From VGTK01 sp046327915 (GTDB lineage: Bacteria; Desulfobacterota; Binatia; UBA12015): a stretch of DNA of 64,000 nt. Of the stretch, positions 27,168 through 35,099 are shown in pieces (within the stretch, counting starts at the first letter, position 1; each line of letters opens with the position of its first letter). The stretch spans positions 310,001-374,000 of the forward strand of contig JAXLXO010000003.1 in NCBI GenBank assembly GCA_046327915.1. The letters are read 5' to 3'. The position numbers and the translations under genes were made by a program. The notes beneath the pieces were generated by a model. It ran no database searches, was not told the DNA's origin, and saw only the letters and a program-made list of their open reading frames with translations.

Positions 27168-27199
27168 GCGCGCCCCACGCAGTGCGAGGAGAATCACCC

Positions 27200-28039
27200 A
27201 TGAAGAGATCGATTCTGACCCTGCTCGCGATCGCGGCGTCGACGACGCTGCTCGCCGCGACCGCTCTCGCCGACGGCTCCATCACGGTGAAGGGCTCCGA
27301 CACGATGGTGCTCCTCGGCCAGAAGTGGGCCGAGGTCTACATGAAGAAGAGCCCCGGCACGCAGATCCAGGTGACCGGCGGCGGCTCGGGCACCGGCATC
27401 GCGGCGCTGATCAACGGAACGACCGACATCGCCGAGGCCTCGCGCGCCATGAAGCCGACCGAGATCCAGAGCGCCGAGTCGAAGCAGGGCGCGAAGGTGA
27501 AGGAGATCCCCGTCGCGCTCGACGCGCTGTCGATCTACGTCAACACGGCGAATCCGCTCACCGAGCTCAGCCTGCCCCAGGCACGCAAGATCTACACCGG
27601 CCAGGTCACCAACTGGAAGGAGGTCGGCGGCAACGACGCGCCGATCACGCTCTACAGCCGCGAGAACAACTCCGGCACGTACGTCTTCTTCAAGGAGCAC
27701 GTGCTGCAGAACGACGACTACGACCCGAGCGCGCAGACGCTGCCGGGCACGGCGTCGGTGGTGAACGCGGTCGCGCACGACCCGAACGGCATCGGCTACG
27801 GCGGAATCGCGTACGCCGAGGGAATCAAGCCGCTGAAGATCAAGAAGGACGACAACGCGCCCGCCGTCGAGGGCACGCTCGAGAACGCCCAGAGCGGCAA
27901 GTACGGCCTGTCGCGCGAGCTCTTCTTCTACATGTTTCCCAACAAGAACAAGGCGGCGGACGAGTTCGTCGCGTGGGTCCTGTCGCCCGACGGACAGAAG
28001 ATCGTCACCGACGTCGGCTACTACCCCCTCAAGCACTGA
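27200..28039 (+). CDS. pstS: Phosphate ABC transporter substrate-binding protein PstS
   Basis: A 279-residue periplasmic protein with a signal peptide (to about ALA) and the PstS pattern: ITVKGSDTMVLLGQKWAEVY, VTGGGSGTGIAALINGTTDI (phosphate-binding Ser/Thr/Gly), IYTGQVTNWKEVGGND, YSRENNSGTYVFFKEHVL and GIGYGGIAYAEG. It captures phosphate for PstCA. AGGAG lies 8 bases before the ATG. It follows the porin and precedes pstC by 16 bases. Confidence 0.95.
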   Translation: MKRSILTLLAIAASTTLLAATALADGSITVKGSDTMVLLGQKWAEVYMKKSPGTQIQVTGGGSGTGIAALINGTTDIAEASRAMKPTEIQSAESKQGAKVKEIPVALDALSIYVNTANPLTELSLPQARKIYTGQVTNWKEVGGNDAPITLYSRENNSGTYVFFKEHVLQNDDYDPSAQTLPGTASVVNAVAHDPNGIGYGGIAYAEGIKPLKIKKDDNAPAVEGTLENAQSGKYGLSRELFFYMFPNKNKAADEFVAWVLSPDGQKIVTDVGYYPLKH

Positions 28040-28055
28040 TCGAGGACGGCAACGG

Positions 28056-29078
28056 ATGGAAAGCCAGGCAGCCGGAGTGCTTCCACAGCTCCCGACGGCC
28101 GCCGTGCACGCGGCGGCCGCGGATCGCCGGCGCGTCACGCGCGTCGTCGAGCGCATCATCGAAGGTTGCGTCAAGGCCACCGCGATGGGCGCGATCGTCG
28201 TCATCTTCCTGATCTTCGTCTTCGTCGGGAAGGAAGCGCTCCCGCTGCTCTGGGAGCATCCCGAGCCCGGCCTCGAGCACGAGGCCGTGACGCTCGACAA
28301 CCTGGTCGGTCCGACGCACTACCCCGACCGGCCGTCGCGATTCGTCTGGCAGCCGGTCTCCAACGTCCCGAAGTACAACCTGCTGCCGCTGATCGTCGGC
28401 ACGCTCAAGACGACGATCATCGCGATCCTGTTCGCGGGCCCGCTCGCGATCCTCGCCGCCATCCTGAGCTCCGAGTTCGCGCCGCGCTGGCTGCGCGAGA
28501 TCGTCAAGCCGACGATCGAGCTCCTCGCCGGCATCCCGTCGGTGGTGCTCGGCTTCTTCGCACTCATCGTCCTCGCGAGCTGGCTGCAGCAGATGCTCGG
28601 GCTCCGCATCCGCCTGAACGCGCTGAACGCGGGCATCGCGCTCGGGCTGGCGGTGATCCCGATCATCTTCACCGTCGCGGAGGACGCGCTCACGACGGTG
28701 CCGAAGTCGTACCGCGAGGCCTCCTTCGCGCTCGGCGCGAACCGCTGGGAGACCGCGGTCAAGGTCGTGCTGCCCGCCGCCCTGCCCGGCATCTTCGCCG
28801 GTGTCGTGCTCGGCTTCGGACGCGCGGTGGGCGAGACCATGGTCGTGCTGATGGCCTCGGGCAACGCCGCGACGACGACGTTCTGGATCACCGACTCGGT
28901 GCGGACGCTGTCCGCCACCGTCGCCGCCGAGCTCGGCGAGGTCGTGTTCGGCAGCCCGCACTACCGCGTGCTGTTCCTGATCGGCGTCCTGCTGTTCGTC
29001 TTCACCTTCGCGGTGAACCTCTGCGGCGACCTCTACGTGCAGCGTCTCAAGCAGCGCCTGGAGGGCGGACGCGCATGA
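28056..29078 (+). CDS. pstC: Phosphate ABC transporter permease PstC
   Basis: A 340-residue permease with six predicted membrane segments. The periplasmic insertion after the first helix is long. The C-terminal half carries AGIPSVVLGFFAL and the ABC-coupling loop EASFALGANRWETAVKVVLPAALPGIFAGVVLG (the EAA motif region). It forms the transport channel with PstA. It overlaps pstA by four bases (ATGA), so translation is coupled. Confidence 0.94.
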   Translation: MESQAAGVLPQLPTAAVHAAAADRRRVTRVVERIIEGCVKATAMGAIVVIFLIFVFVGKEALPLLWEHPEPGLEHEAVTLDNLVGPTHYPDRPSRFVWQPVSNVPKYNLLPLIVGTLKTTIIAILFAGPLAILAAILSSEFAPRWLREIVKPTIELLAGIPSVVLGFFALIVLASWLQQMLGLRIRLNALNAGIALGLAVIPIIFTVAEDALTTVPKSYREASFALGANRWETAVKVVLPAALPGIFAGVVLGFGRAVGETMVVLMASGNAATTTFWITDSVRTLSATVAAELGEVVFGSPHYRVLFLIGVLLFVFTFAVNLCGDLYVQRLKQRLEGGRA

Positions 29079-29992
29079 ACCACCGGACGCGCTCGAACGC
29101 GATCGGCGTCGCCTTCGTCACGCTCTGCGTGATCGCGACCTCGATCATCGTCGCGATGCTCGCGGTCATCCTCGGCCAGATCGTGTGGAACGGCGCGCCC
29201 AACGTGTCGCTGCAGTTCCTCACCAGCGCGCCGTCGGACGGCATGCGCGGCGGCGGCATCTTCCCCGCCATCTTCGGCACGTTCGCGCTGGTCGTGCTGA
29301 TGACCCTCGCCGTCGTCCCGATGGGCGTGATGACGGCGATCTACCTGGTCGAGTACTCGAAGCCCGGCTCGCGCTTCGCGAAGATGGTGAACCTCGCGGT
29401 CAACAACCTCGCCGGCGTGCCGTCGATCGTGTTCGGGCTCTTCGGACTCGGCTTCTTCGTGCACTTCCTCGGCGCCGGCATCGACGACGTGGTGTTCGGC
29501 GGACGCCTCGTGTTCGGCCAGCCCGCGATCCTGTGGGCGGCGCTCACTCTCGCGCTGCTGACGCTGCCGGTGGTGATCGTCACCACCAGCGAGGCGCTGC
29601 GCGCGGTACCGGTCAACGCGCGCGAGGCGAGCCTCGCGCTCGGCGCGACGCGCTGGCAGACGGTGTGGAAGGTCGTGCTGCCGCAGTGCACGGCGGGCGT
29701 GCTCACCGGCGCGATCCTCGCGGTGAGCCGCGGCGCGGGCGAGGTCGCGCCGATCATGTTCACCGGCGCCGCCTACTTCCTGCCCACGCTCCCGACGCAG
29801 CTCAACGACCAGTTCATGGAGCTCGGCTACCACATCTACGTGATGTCGACGCAGTCGCCCAACGTCGAGGAGACCAAGCCCATCCTGTTCGCGACGGTGT
29901 TCGTCCTGCTCGCGCTGACCTTCGCGCTCAACGCGACGGCGATCGGCATCCGCTCGCGCTTCCGGCAGAGCATCCGTCCGTCCGACGCTTGA
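29075..29992 (+). CDS. pstA: Phosphate ABC transporter permease PstA
   Basis: A 305-residue permease. The helices include VAFVTLCVIATSIIVAMLAV and FGTFALVVLMTLAVVPMGVM; LAGVPSIVFGLFGLGFFV is the family hallmark, and the EAA loop reads EASLALGATRWQTVWKVVLP. It pairs with PstC. The next gene starts 12 bases away on the other strand, so the usual pstB ATPase and phoU regulator are missing from this position; the ATPase must be encoded elsewhere for transport to occur. Confidence 0.94.
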   Translation: MNHRTRSNAIGVAFVTLCVIATSIIVAMLAVILGQIVWNGAPNVSLQFLTSAPSDGMRGGGIFPAIFGTFALVVLMTLAVVPMGVMTAIYLVEYSKPGSRFAKMVNLAVNNLAGVPSIVFGLFGLGFFVHFLGAGIDDVVFGGRLVFGQPAILWAALTLALLTLPVVIVTTSEALRAVPVNAREASLALGATRWQTVWKVVLPQCTAGVLTGAILAVSRGAGEVAPIMFTGAAYFLPTLPTQLNDQFMELGYHIYVMSTQSPNVEETKPILFATVFVLLALTFALNATAIGIRSRFRQSIRPSDA

Positions 29993-30004
29993 CGCGGCTG
30001 CGGC

Positions 30005-31633
30005 TCAGCCCGTCGGAGCCGCGTGCTCGGAGCCGCGCTCGGTGCCGTCGCGCAGCAGGTGCACCGCGTCCGCCGCGCGCGGCGACACCAGAACCGACAT
30101 CCGGTCGCCGGCCGCGAGCGTGAAGTCGGCGGTCGGGACCTCCGACACGAGCCCGCGCTCGACCGAGATCACGATGCAGCCCGGCGGCAGGCCGAGGTCG
30201 CGGATCGGCGCGCCGTCGAAGCGCGCCCCCTCGCCCACCGTCAGCTCGAGCACCGTCGGCTGCTGCAGCTCGGCGGGCTCCCTGCGCTTGCGGAGGTCGC
30301 GCAGCAGCAGCGCCTCGTAGATCGGCGGGTCGTGCATCCAGTCCGCGATGCCGCCGGCCGCGAGGCACGCGATCAGCAGCGGCAGGACCATCCCGTAGTC
30401 GCCTGTCATCTCGACCAGCAGCACGATGCCGGTAAGTGGCGCGCGAACGACCGCCGCGAAGAACGCCGCCATGCCGACCACCGCGCACGTCGGCAGGTCG
30501 ACGAGTCCGCCGGGCAGCACCACCGCGCCGGCCTGCCCGACGCCGCTGCCGAGCAGCGCGCCGATCACCAGCATCGGCGTGAAGATGCCGCCCGCCGCGC
30601 CGGTGCCGTAGCTCGCCGACGTGAGCAGCAGGCGGAGCGGGATCAGCCAGAGGATCTGCGCCGCACCGAAGTCGCCGAGCAGCGTCGCGTCGACGAGCTT
30701 CCGTCCGCCGCCGACCGACGACGGTGCGAGCCAGGCGACCAGCCCCACCGCCGCACCGACCAGCGCGCCGCGTCCCCACGGCGGGATCGCGCGCAGCTTC
30801 GCCGCGACGTCGAGGCTCGTCATCAGCGAGCGGTTGAAGAGCACGCCGAGCGGTGCCGCGACGACGCCGATCAGCAGGTGCAGCGGCAGGCTCGCGAGCG
30901 CCGGTGCGACCGGCATCGTCAAGCGAAACACGGGATCGCCGCCGAGCAGCGCCCGGGCGGTGACGTCCGCGACCACCGACGCGACCAGCGTCACCGTGAA
31001 CACCACCGGCGAGAAGTCGCGCTGCACCTCCTCGAGGACGAACACCAGACCGGCGAGCGGCGCGTTGAACGCGGCCGAGAGGCCCGCGCCCGCGCCCGCG
31101 GCGATCAGCGTGAGCCGCTCGCGCGGCGTGCAGCGGAACCAGCCGCCGACCATCTGCCCGACCGCACCGCCCATCTGCACCGTCGGCCCCTCGCGTCCGA
31201 GCGCGAGGCCGCCACCGATGCCGAGCACGCCGCCGACGAACTTGACGGGCAGTACCGTGCGCCAGCGGAGCCCGCGCAGCCGGTGCAGGACCGCCTTCAG
31301 GTGGGGGATGCCGCTGCCGCTCGCCTCCGGCGCGATCCGCGCGACGAGCCCGACCGCGACCGCCGCAGTGACGGAGCCGAGCAGCACGGGCACCAGCGCA
31401 CCGAGCGCACCGAAGCGCCGCGCCCACTCGATCAGCTCGCCGCGAAGCTGCTCCGAGATCTCCAGCGAGCGGCCGAAGGCGACCGCCATGAGGCCGGACA
31501 GGACGCCGACGATCAGGGCGCGCGGCAGGTGACGGCGGCGCTGCTCCTGCAGCCGGACGAACTCGCGCAGCTCGCGCTGCGCGCGCGGCTCCGCCCGGCC
31601 TGCCCCCGCCGCCGCTTCGACGTCGGCCGTCAC
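30005..31633 (-). CDS. CLC-family chloride/proton antiporter with C-terminal RCK_C-like domain
   Basis: A 542-residue membrane protein. The CLC signatures are in place: GSGIPHLK (106-113), GREGPTVQMG (146-155, external gating Glu at 148), AGAGAGLSAAFNAPLAG and GGIFTPMLVIGA. Glu at about 202 aligns with the internal proton-transfer Glu, so an antiporter rather than a channel is expected. After the membrane core, about residues 455-530 (LELTVGEGARFDGAPIRDLG, VLVSPRAADAVHLL) look like a TrkA_C/RCK_C ligand-binding domain. The GTG start at 31631-31633 overlaps the stop of the upstream Smr gene by 4 bases. Confidence 0.9.
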   Translation of the reverse strand: MTADVEAAAGAGRAEPRAQRELREFVRLQEQRRRHLPRALIVGVLSGLMAVAFGRSLEISEQLRGELIEWARRFGALGALVPVLLGSVTAAVAVGLVARIAPEASGSGIPHLKAVLHRLRGLRWRTVLPVKFVGGVLGIGGGLALGREGPTVQMGGAVGQMVGGWFRCTPRERLTLIAAGAGAGLSAAFNAPLAGLVFVLEEVQRDFSPVVFTVTLVASVVADVTARALLGGDPVFRLTMPVAPALASLPLHLLIGVVAAPLGVLFNRSLMTSLDVAAKLRAIPPWGRGALVGAAVGLVAWLAPSSVGGGRKLVDATLLGDFGAAQILWLIPLRLLLTSASYGTGAAGGIFTPMLVIGALLGSGVGQAGAVVLPGGLVDLPTCAVVGMAAFFAAVVRAPLTGIVLLVEMTGDYGMVLPLLIACLAAGGIADWMHDPPIYEALLLRDLRKRREPAELQQPTVLELTVGEGARFDGAPIRDLGLPPGCIVISVERGLVSEVPTADFTLAAGDRMSVLVSPRAADAVHLLRDGTERGSEHAAPTG

Positions 31634-32214
31634 ACCCCCGTGTCGCGCAGCCGGCGCAGCAGCACGTAGAGCGCGCCGTCGCCGCCGTGTTGCGGAAACG
31701 CGACCGCGATGCCGATCAGGTGCTGCCGGTAGATGCCCTCGGTGAGCCAGCGCGGCACCGACGAGCGCAGGACGCCGCCGCCGTCGCGCGCGGTTCCCTT
31801 GCCGGTGATGACCAGCACGCAGCGCCGCCCGGCCTGCAGGCTCTCGGCGAGGAACGTCTGGATCGCGCTGAACGCCTCGTCCTGCGTGAGGCCGTGCAGG
31901 TCGATCTGCGCCTCGATCGCGATCTGGCCGCGCCGCAGGCGCTCAGCCGTGCGACGGTCGATGGCCGGCAGCGCGCCGTCCGACTCGAGCGGCGTGGTCG
32001 GCTCGCGCCGCTGCTTGAGGCGATCGGCGAGCGCACCCTGCGGCGCCGGCTCCTCTTCGCTCTCGGCCGGACCGCGGTCCTTCAGCGGCGTGACGTCCTG
32101 GATCGCCAGCGCCCAGTCCTCCTCGAGGATCTCCTCATCGAGGCCCTCCTCGAGGATCTCCTCGACCGGCTCTTCCGACGGATCCGTCCCGCGACGACCT
32201 TGGTGAGATTCCAT
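31630..32214 (-). CDS. Smr-domain protein with acidic N terminus
   Basis: A 194-residue protein. Residues 1-60 are strongly acidic, with EEILEEGLDEEILEED encoded by an 18-bp direct DNA repeat (32119-32136 and 32146-32163). The C-terminal Smr domain is complete: IDLHGLTQDEAFSAIQTFL, VLVITGKGTARDGGG and GIAVAFPQHGGDGALYVLL. Free-standing Smr proteins are endonucleases acting on DNA or RNA (the DxH and TGKG motifs are present). It is fused by a 4-base overlap to the CLC gene, a pairing without an obvious functional explanation. Confidence 0.9.
   Translation of the reverse strand: MESHQGRRGTDPSEEPVEEILEEGLDEEILEEDWALAIQDVTPLKDRGPAESEEEPAPQGALADRLKQRREPTTPLESDGALPAIDRRTAERLRRGQIAIEAQIDLHGLTQDEAFSAIQTFLAESLQAGRRCVLVITGKGTARDGGGVLRSSVPRWLTEGIYRQHLIGIAVAFPQHGGDGALYVLLRRLRDTGV
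32119..32163. repeat. 18-bp direct repeat inside the Smr gene
   Basis: CTCCTCGAGGATCTCCTC occurs at 32119-32136 and again at 32146-32163 with a 27-bp period, giving two copies of the acidic motif EEILEE in the product. The period is a multiple of three, so the frame is kept. Confidence 0.85.
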
Positions 32215-32229
32215 CTTGCCTCGTTCTCT

Positions 32230-32676
32230 CTAGGCGGGGTGCGGGGACGCGGCTCGGTCCCCGGCGGGATAGGAAGCGATCAGGCGTTCGAGACGCGCGC
32301 GCAGCGCCGACGGGACCGGGCGCGGACGCCGGGTCTCCGGGTCGACGAGCACCTCGATGCTGTCGCCGTCGGCGACCAGGCGGTCGTCGGTGCGCACCTC
32401 GTAGGCGAAGCCGACGCTGGTGGTGCCGACGCGCGCGATGCGCACGGCGACGCGGAACCTCTCCCACGCCAGCAGCGGACTGCGATACCGACAGCGCATC
32501 TCCGCCACCACCGACGGCCGGAACGCGGCCTCGCCGTCCTCGAACGCGCGCATGAAGCGGGCACGCGCCTCGGACAGATACGCGACGTACACGTGGTTGG
32601 CGACGTGGCCCTGGGGGTCGAGGTCCCGCACCAGGACGTTGAACTCGTGATTCTCGAAGACGGAGCGCTCGCTCAC
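32230..32676 (-). CDS. Acyl-CoA thioesterase (4HBT, YbgC-like)
   Basis: A 148-residue hot-dog-fold protein. VLVRDLDPQGHVANHVYVAYLSEARARFM holds the active-site Asp and the G-H-V-x-N pattern of 4-hydroxybenzoyl-CoA thioesterase relatives. RYRSPLLAWERFRVAVRIAR and SVGFAYEVR complete the sheet. GTG at 32674-32676 overlaps the stop of the upstream gene by 4 bases. It hydrolyses a short or aromatic acyl-CoA; the substrate is unknown. Confidence 0.82.
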   Translation of the reverse strand: MSERSVFENHEFNVLVRDLDPQGHVANHVYVAYLSEARARFMRAFEDGEAAFRPSVVAEMRCRYRSPLLAWERFRVAVRIARVGTTSVGFAYEVRTDDRLVADGDSIEVLVDPETRRPRPVPSALRARLERLIASYPAGDRAASPHPA

Positions 32677-33029
32677 GCGCGGTTCTTGTACTGGCTGAAG
32701 GTCTTGTCGCTCTCGAAGTAGAGCACCTTGCCGTCCGGCGTCGCGCCGATCACGGCGGTGGCCTTGTCGACGGGCTTGCCGGTCACGGGATCGGTCGCGG
32801 TACGCGCGGTCGGGTCGGACGCGAGGCGCCCCTTGCACATCTCACAGCAGCCGAAATACGTCTTTCCGTCGACGTTCACGGCGATCTGGTCCTTGTCGAA
32901 GGCCGTGTTGTTGACCATGCACACGTGCTTCGCGTCGACGCGCTCGATCGGCTCCGCGGCGGCCTGTCCCGCCACCACCAGAAGGGCCAGCATCAGCAGG
33001 CCCGAGAGGAGCCACCGCACGTTTCTCAT
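32673..33029 (-). CDS. Secreted TRASH/YHS-like metal-binding protein
   Basis: A 118-residue exported protein. The signal peptide (LLSGLLMLALLVVAGQAAA) is followed by HVCMVNNTAF, then YFGCCEMCKGRL: Cys37, with Cys61, Cys62 and Cys65 giving a C-x23-C-x3-C arrangement of the TRASH/YHS type. The C-terminal part, with DPVTGKPVDKATAVIG and YFESDKTFSQYK, resembles the YHS and NosL-like patterns. It probably binds copper or another soft metal in the periplasm. AGGGGG precedes the ATG. Coupling to a thioesterase gene is unusual. Confidence 0.75.
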   Translation of the reverse strand: MRNVRWLLSGLLMLALLVVAGQAAAEPIERVDAKHVCMVNNTAFDKDQIAVNVDGKTYFGCCEMCKGRLASDPTARTATDPVTGKPVDKATAVIGATPDGKVLYFESDKTFSQYKNRA

Positions 33030-33158
33030 CGCACACCCCCTGCCGTCGCACCGCGTCGCGGATGTCGCCGGCTGAGTCATGAGCGGGCATGACGCCCGCC
33101 CACCCGATCATCGCTTCGCCCTCCGCTTCGCGCAAGTGAGCGAGCCCGCCACCGGCGC

Positions 33159-34328
33159 TCAGGCCGGGTCGAACTGCACGAAGAGCGACTTCGGCGAGCG
33201 GAACGCGAGCCCTGCGATGTGCGCCGGACGCGACGTGTCGAGCCGCAGATTGGGCAGGCGGTCGAGGATCGCCCCGACCGCGGTACGCGCCTCGGTGCGC
33301 GCGAGGTGGTAGCCGAGGCAGAAGTGCCGCCCGCCGCCGAACGAGAAGTGGTCGTCCGCGCCGCGGTGCAGGTCCCAGCGGTCCGGGTCGGGGAAGTGCG
33401 TCTCGTCGCGGTTCGCCGACGCGATCACCGGGCTCACCATTCCGCCCTCGGGGATCGTCGTCCCCGCGATCTCGACGTCACGCGTTGCCTCGCGCGCGAC
33501 GAACAGCACCGGCGTCTCCCAGCGCAGCGTCTCCTCGAGCGCCGCGTTGACCAGAGCGCGATCGGCGACCACCTCGGCCTGCGCATCGGGATGGTGCAGC
33601 AGCGCGTACAGCGTGCTGCCGATCCAGCGGAACGTGGTCTCGGCACCCGCGGGCAGGAGCAGCAGCAGGAAGCTGACGATCTCCTCGTCGCTCAGGCGCT
33701 GTCCGTCCACCTCGCCGGTGACGAGGCGCGACAGCACGTCGTCGGTCGGCGCGGCGCGCCGCTCGGCGATGATCGGCAGCAGGAACTCGCGCACCGCGCG
33801 CGACGCCGCGAGCCCGCCCGCACGATCGCGCGTGTAGCCGATGATCGCGAGCGCGTACCGCTTGAACTGGTCGAAGTCGCGGATCGGCACGCCGACGATG
33901 CGCGCGATCACGCGGATCGGGAACGACTCCGCGAACTGCTCGACCAGGTTCGCATGGCCGTCGCGCGCGAAGCCGTCGATCAGCTCGTGCACGACGCCGT
34001 GCATGTACTCCTCGAGCGTCGCGATCTCCTTGAAGTGGAACGCGTGCTGGACGATCTGGCGATGCTTCTGGTGCTCCTTGCCGTCCATCTGCAGGATGTT
34101 GCGGCCCATGACGTCGTCCATCTGTGCGTTGGCGCGCGACGAGAACGTCTCGTTGTCGCGCAGCACGGTCGCGACGTCGTCGTAGCGCGTGACCATGTAC
34201 GTCTTGCGGCGGAACTGCTCCACGCACAGCACCGGGCTCGACTGCCGCAGCGACGCGAACAGCGGATACGGATCCGGGAAGTCGAACAGGTCCTGCGGCG
34301 AGAAGCTGACGTCGGTCGGCTGCGTCAT
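33159..34328 (-). CDS. Cytochrome P450
   Basis: A 389-residue bacterial P450. AGAETT (227-232) is the oxygen-activation helix I motif, ETLR (266-269) is the ExxR motif, and FSFGGGRHFCLGYHLA carries the heme-thiolate Cys337. ATG at 34326-34328 has GAGG upstream and is preferred to a GTG two codons earlier. It hydroxylates an unknown substrate and needs a separate ferredoxin and reductase, not encoded nearby. The adjacent MaoC and thioesterase genes suggest lipid or steroid oxidation. Confidence 0.95.
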   Translation of the reverse strand: MTQPTDVSFSPQDLFDFPDPYPLFASLRQSSPVLCVEQFRRKTYMVTRYDDVATVLRDNETFSSRANAQMDDVMGRNILQMDGKEHQKHRQIVQHAFHFKEIATLEEYMHGVVHELIDGFARDGHANLVEQFAESFPIRVIARIVGVPIRDFDQFKRYALAIIGYTRDRAGGLAASRAVREFLLPIIAERRAAPTDDVLSRLVTGEVDGQRLSDEEIVSFLLLLLPAGAETTFRWIGSTLYALLHHPDAQAEVVADRALVNAALEETLRWETPVLFVAREATRDVEIAGTTIPEGGMVSPVIASANRDETHFPDPDRWDLHRGADDHFSFGGGRHFCLGYHLARTEARTAVGAILDRLPNLRLDTSRPAHIAGLAFRSPKSLFVQFDPA

Positions 34329-34428
34329 GGACACCTCGTTCGGGCCGCGCGCGGGTGCGGACGGATCCGGCGGGACGGCGTGAGTGCGGCGGGCGGCGGT
34401 GATCCGCCCTCCGCGCTCACGAACGGAG

Positions 34429-34905
34429 CTACTTCCGCGGCGGGTTGTAGAGCACGACCATCTCGTACAGCAGCGCCGGCGTCTCCTGGCCGACGATGCC
34501 GACCTGGATCTCCTGCGAGACCAGCGTGCCCTTCGGCTTGGCCTCGACGCTCATCAGGCGCGAGCGCGCGTGCAGCTTCGATCCGGCGGGAACCGGCGAG
34601 AGAAAGCGCAGCTTGTTCGCGCCGTAGTTGACCGCGTTGCCCGCGCCGACGATCGCGAAGTCGCTGCGCGCGCGCAGCTTGGGCAGCAGGCTCAGGGTGA
34701 GGAAGCCGTGCGCGATCGGACCGCCGAAGGGGCTCTCGCGCTTGCAGCGCTCGACGTCGACGTGGATCCACTGGTGATCGCCGGTCAGCTCGGCGAAGCC
34801 GTTGATCATCTCCTGCGTCACCTGCTGCTCGGGACCCCAAGGGCTGTAGTCGTCCTTGATCTGCTTCTTCAGCCCTTCGATGTCGTCGAAGCGGATTTCC
34901 TGCAT
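34429..34905 (-). CDS. MaoC-family (R)-specific enoyl-CoA hydratase
   Basis: A 158-residue hot-dog protein. The hydratase motif is present around GDHQWIHVDVERCKRESPFG, followed by GGPIAHGFLTLSLLP, with the catalytic Asp and His. The start ATG has AAGGAG 7 bases upstream; earlier in-frame codons are rejected. It hydrates trans-2-enoyl-CoA, as in beta-oxidation or PHA metabolism. It lies 100 bases upstream of the P450 gene on the same strand. Confidence 0.92.
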   Translation of the reverse strand: MQEIRFDDIEGLKKQIKDDYSPWGPEQQVTQEMINGFAELTGDHQWIHVDVERCKRESPFGGPIAHGFLTLSLLPKLRARSDFAIVGAGNAVNYGANKLRFLSPVPAGSKLHARSRLMSVEAKPKGTLVSQEIQVGIVGQETPALLYEMVVLYNPPRK

Positions 34906-35099
34906 CTGACTCTCCTTCGCGCGAACGCGCACGGCGCACGCCTTGCGCTGCGTCTCTGCCGGCGGCTTTTCCGGCACGAATAGCGCGCGCCGTCCGTGAC
35001 GCAAAACGCAGACGGCGCGACCCTCCGTCCCACTCCGCGCGACGTACGCCGATCCGTTCGTTGCTTGAAGAAGTCCACCGGGATAGCGTTTCAGGTTCG

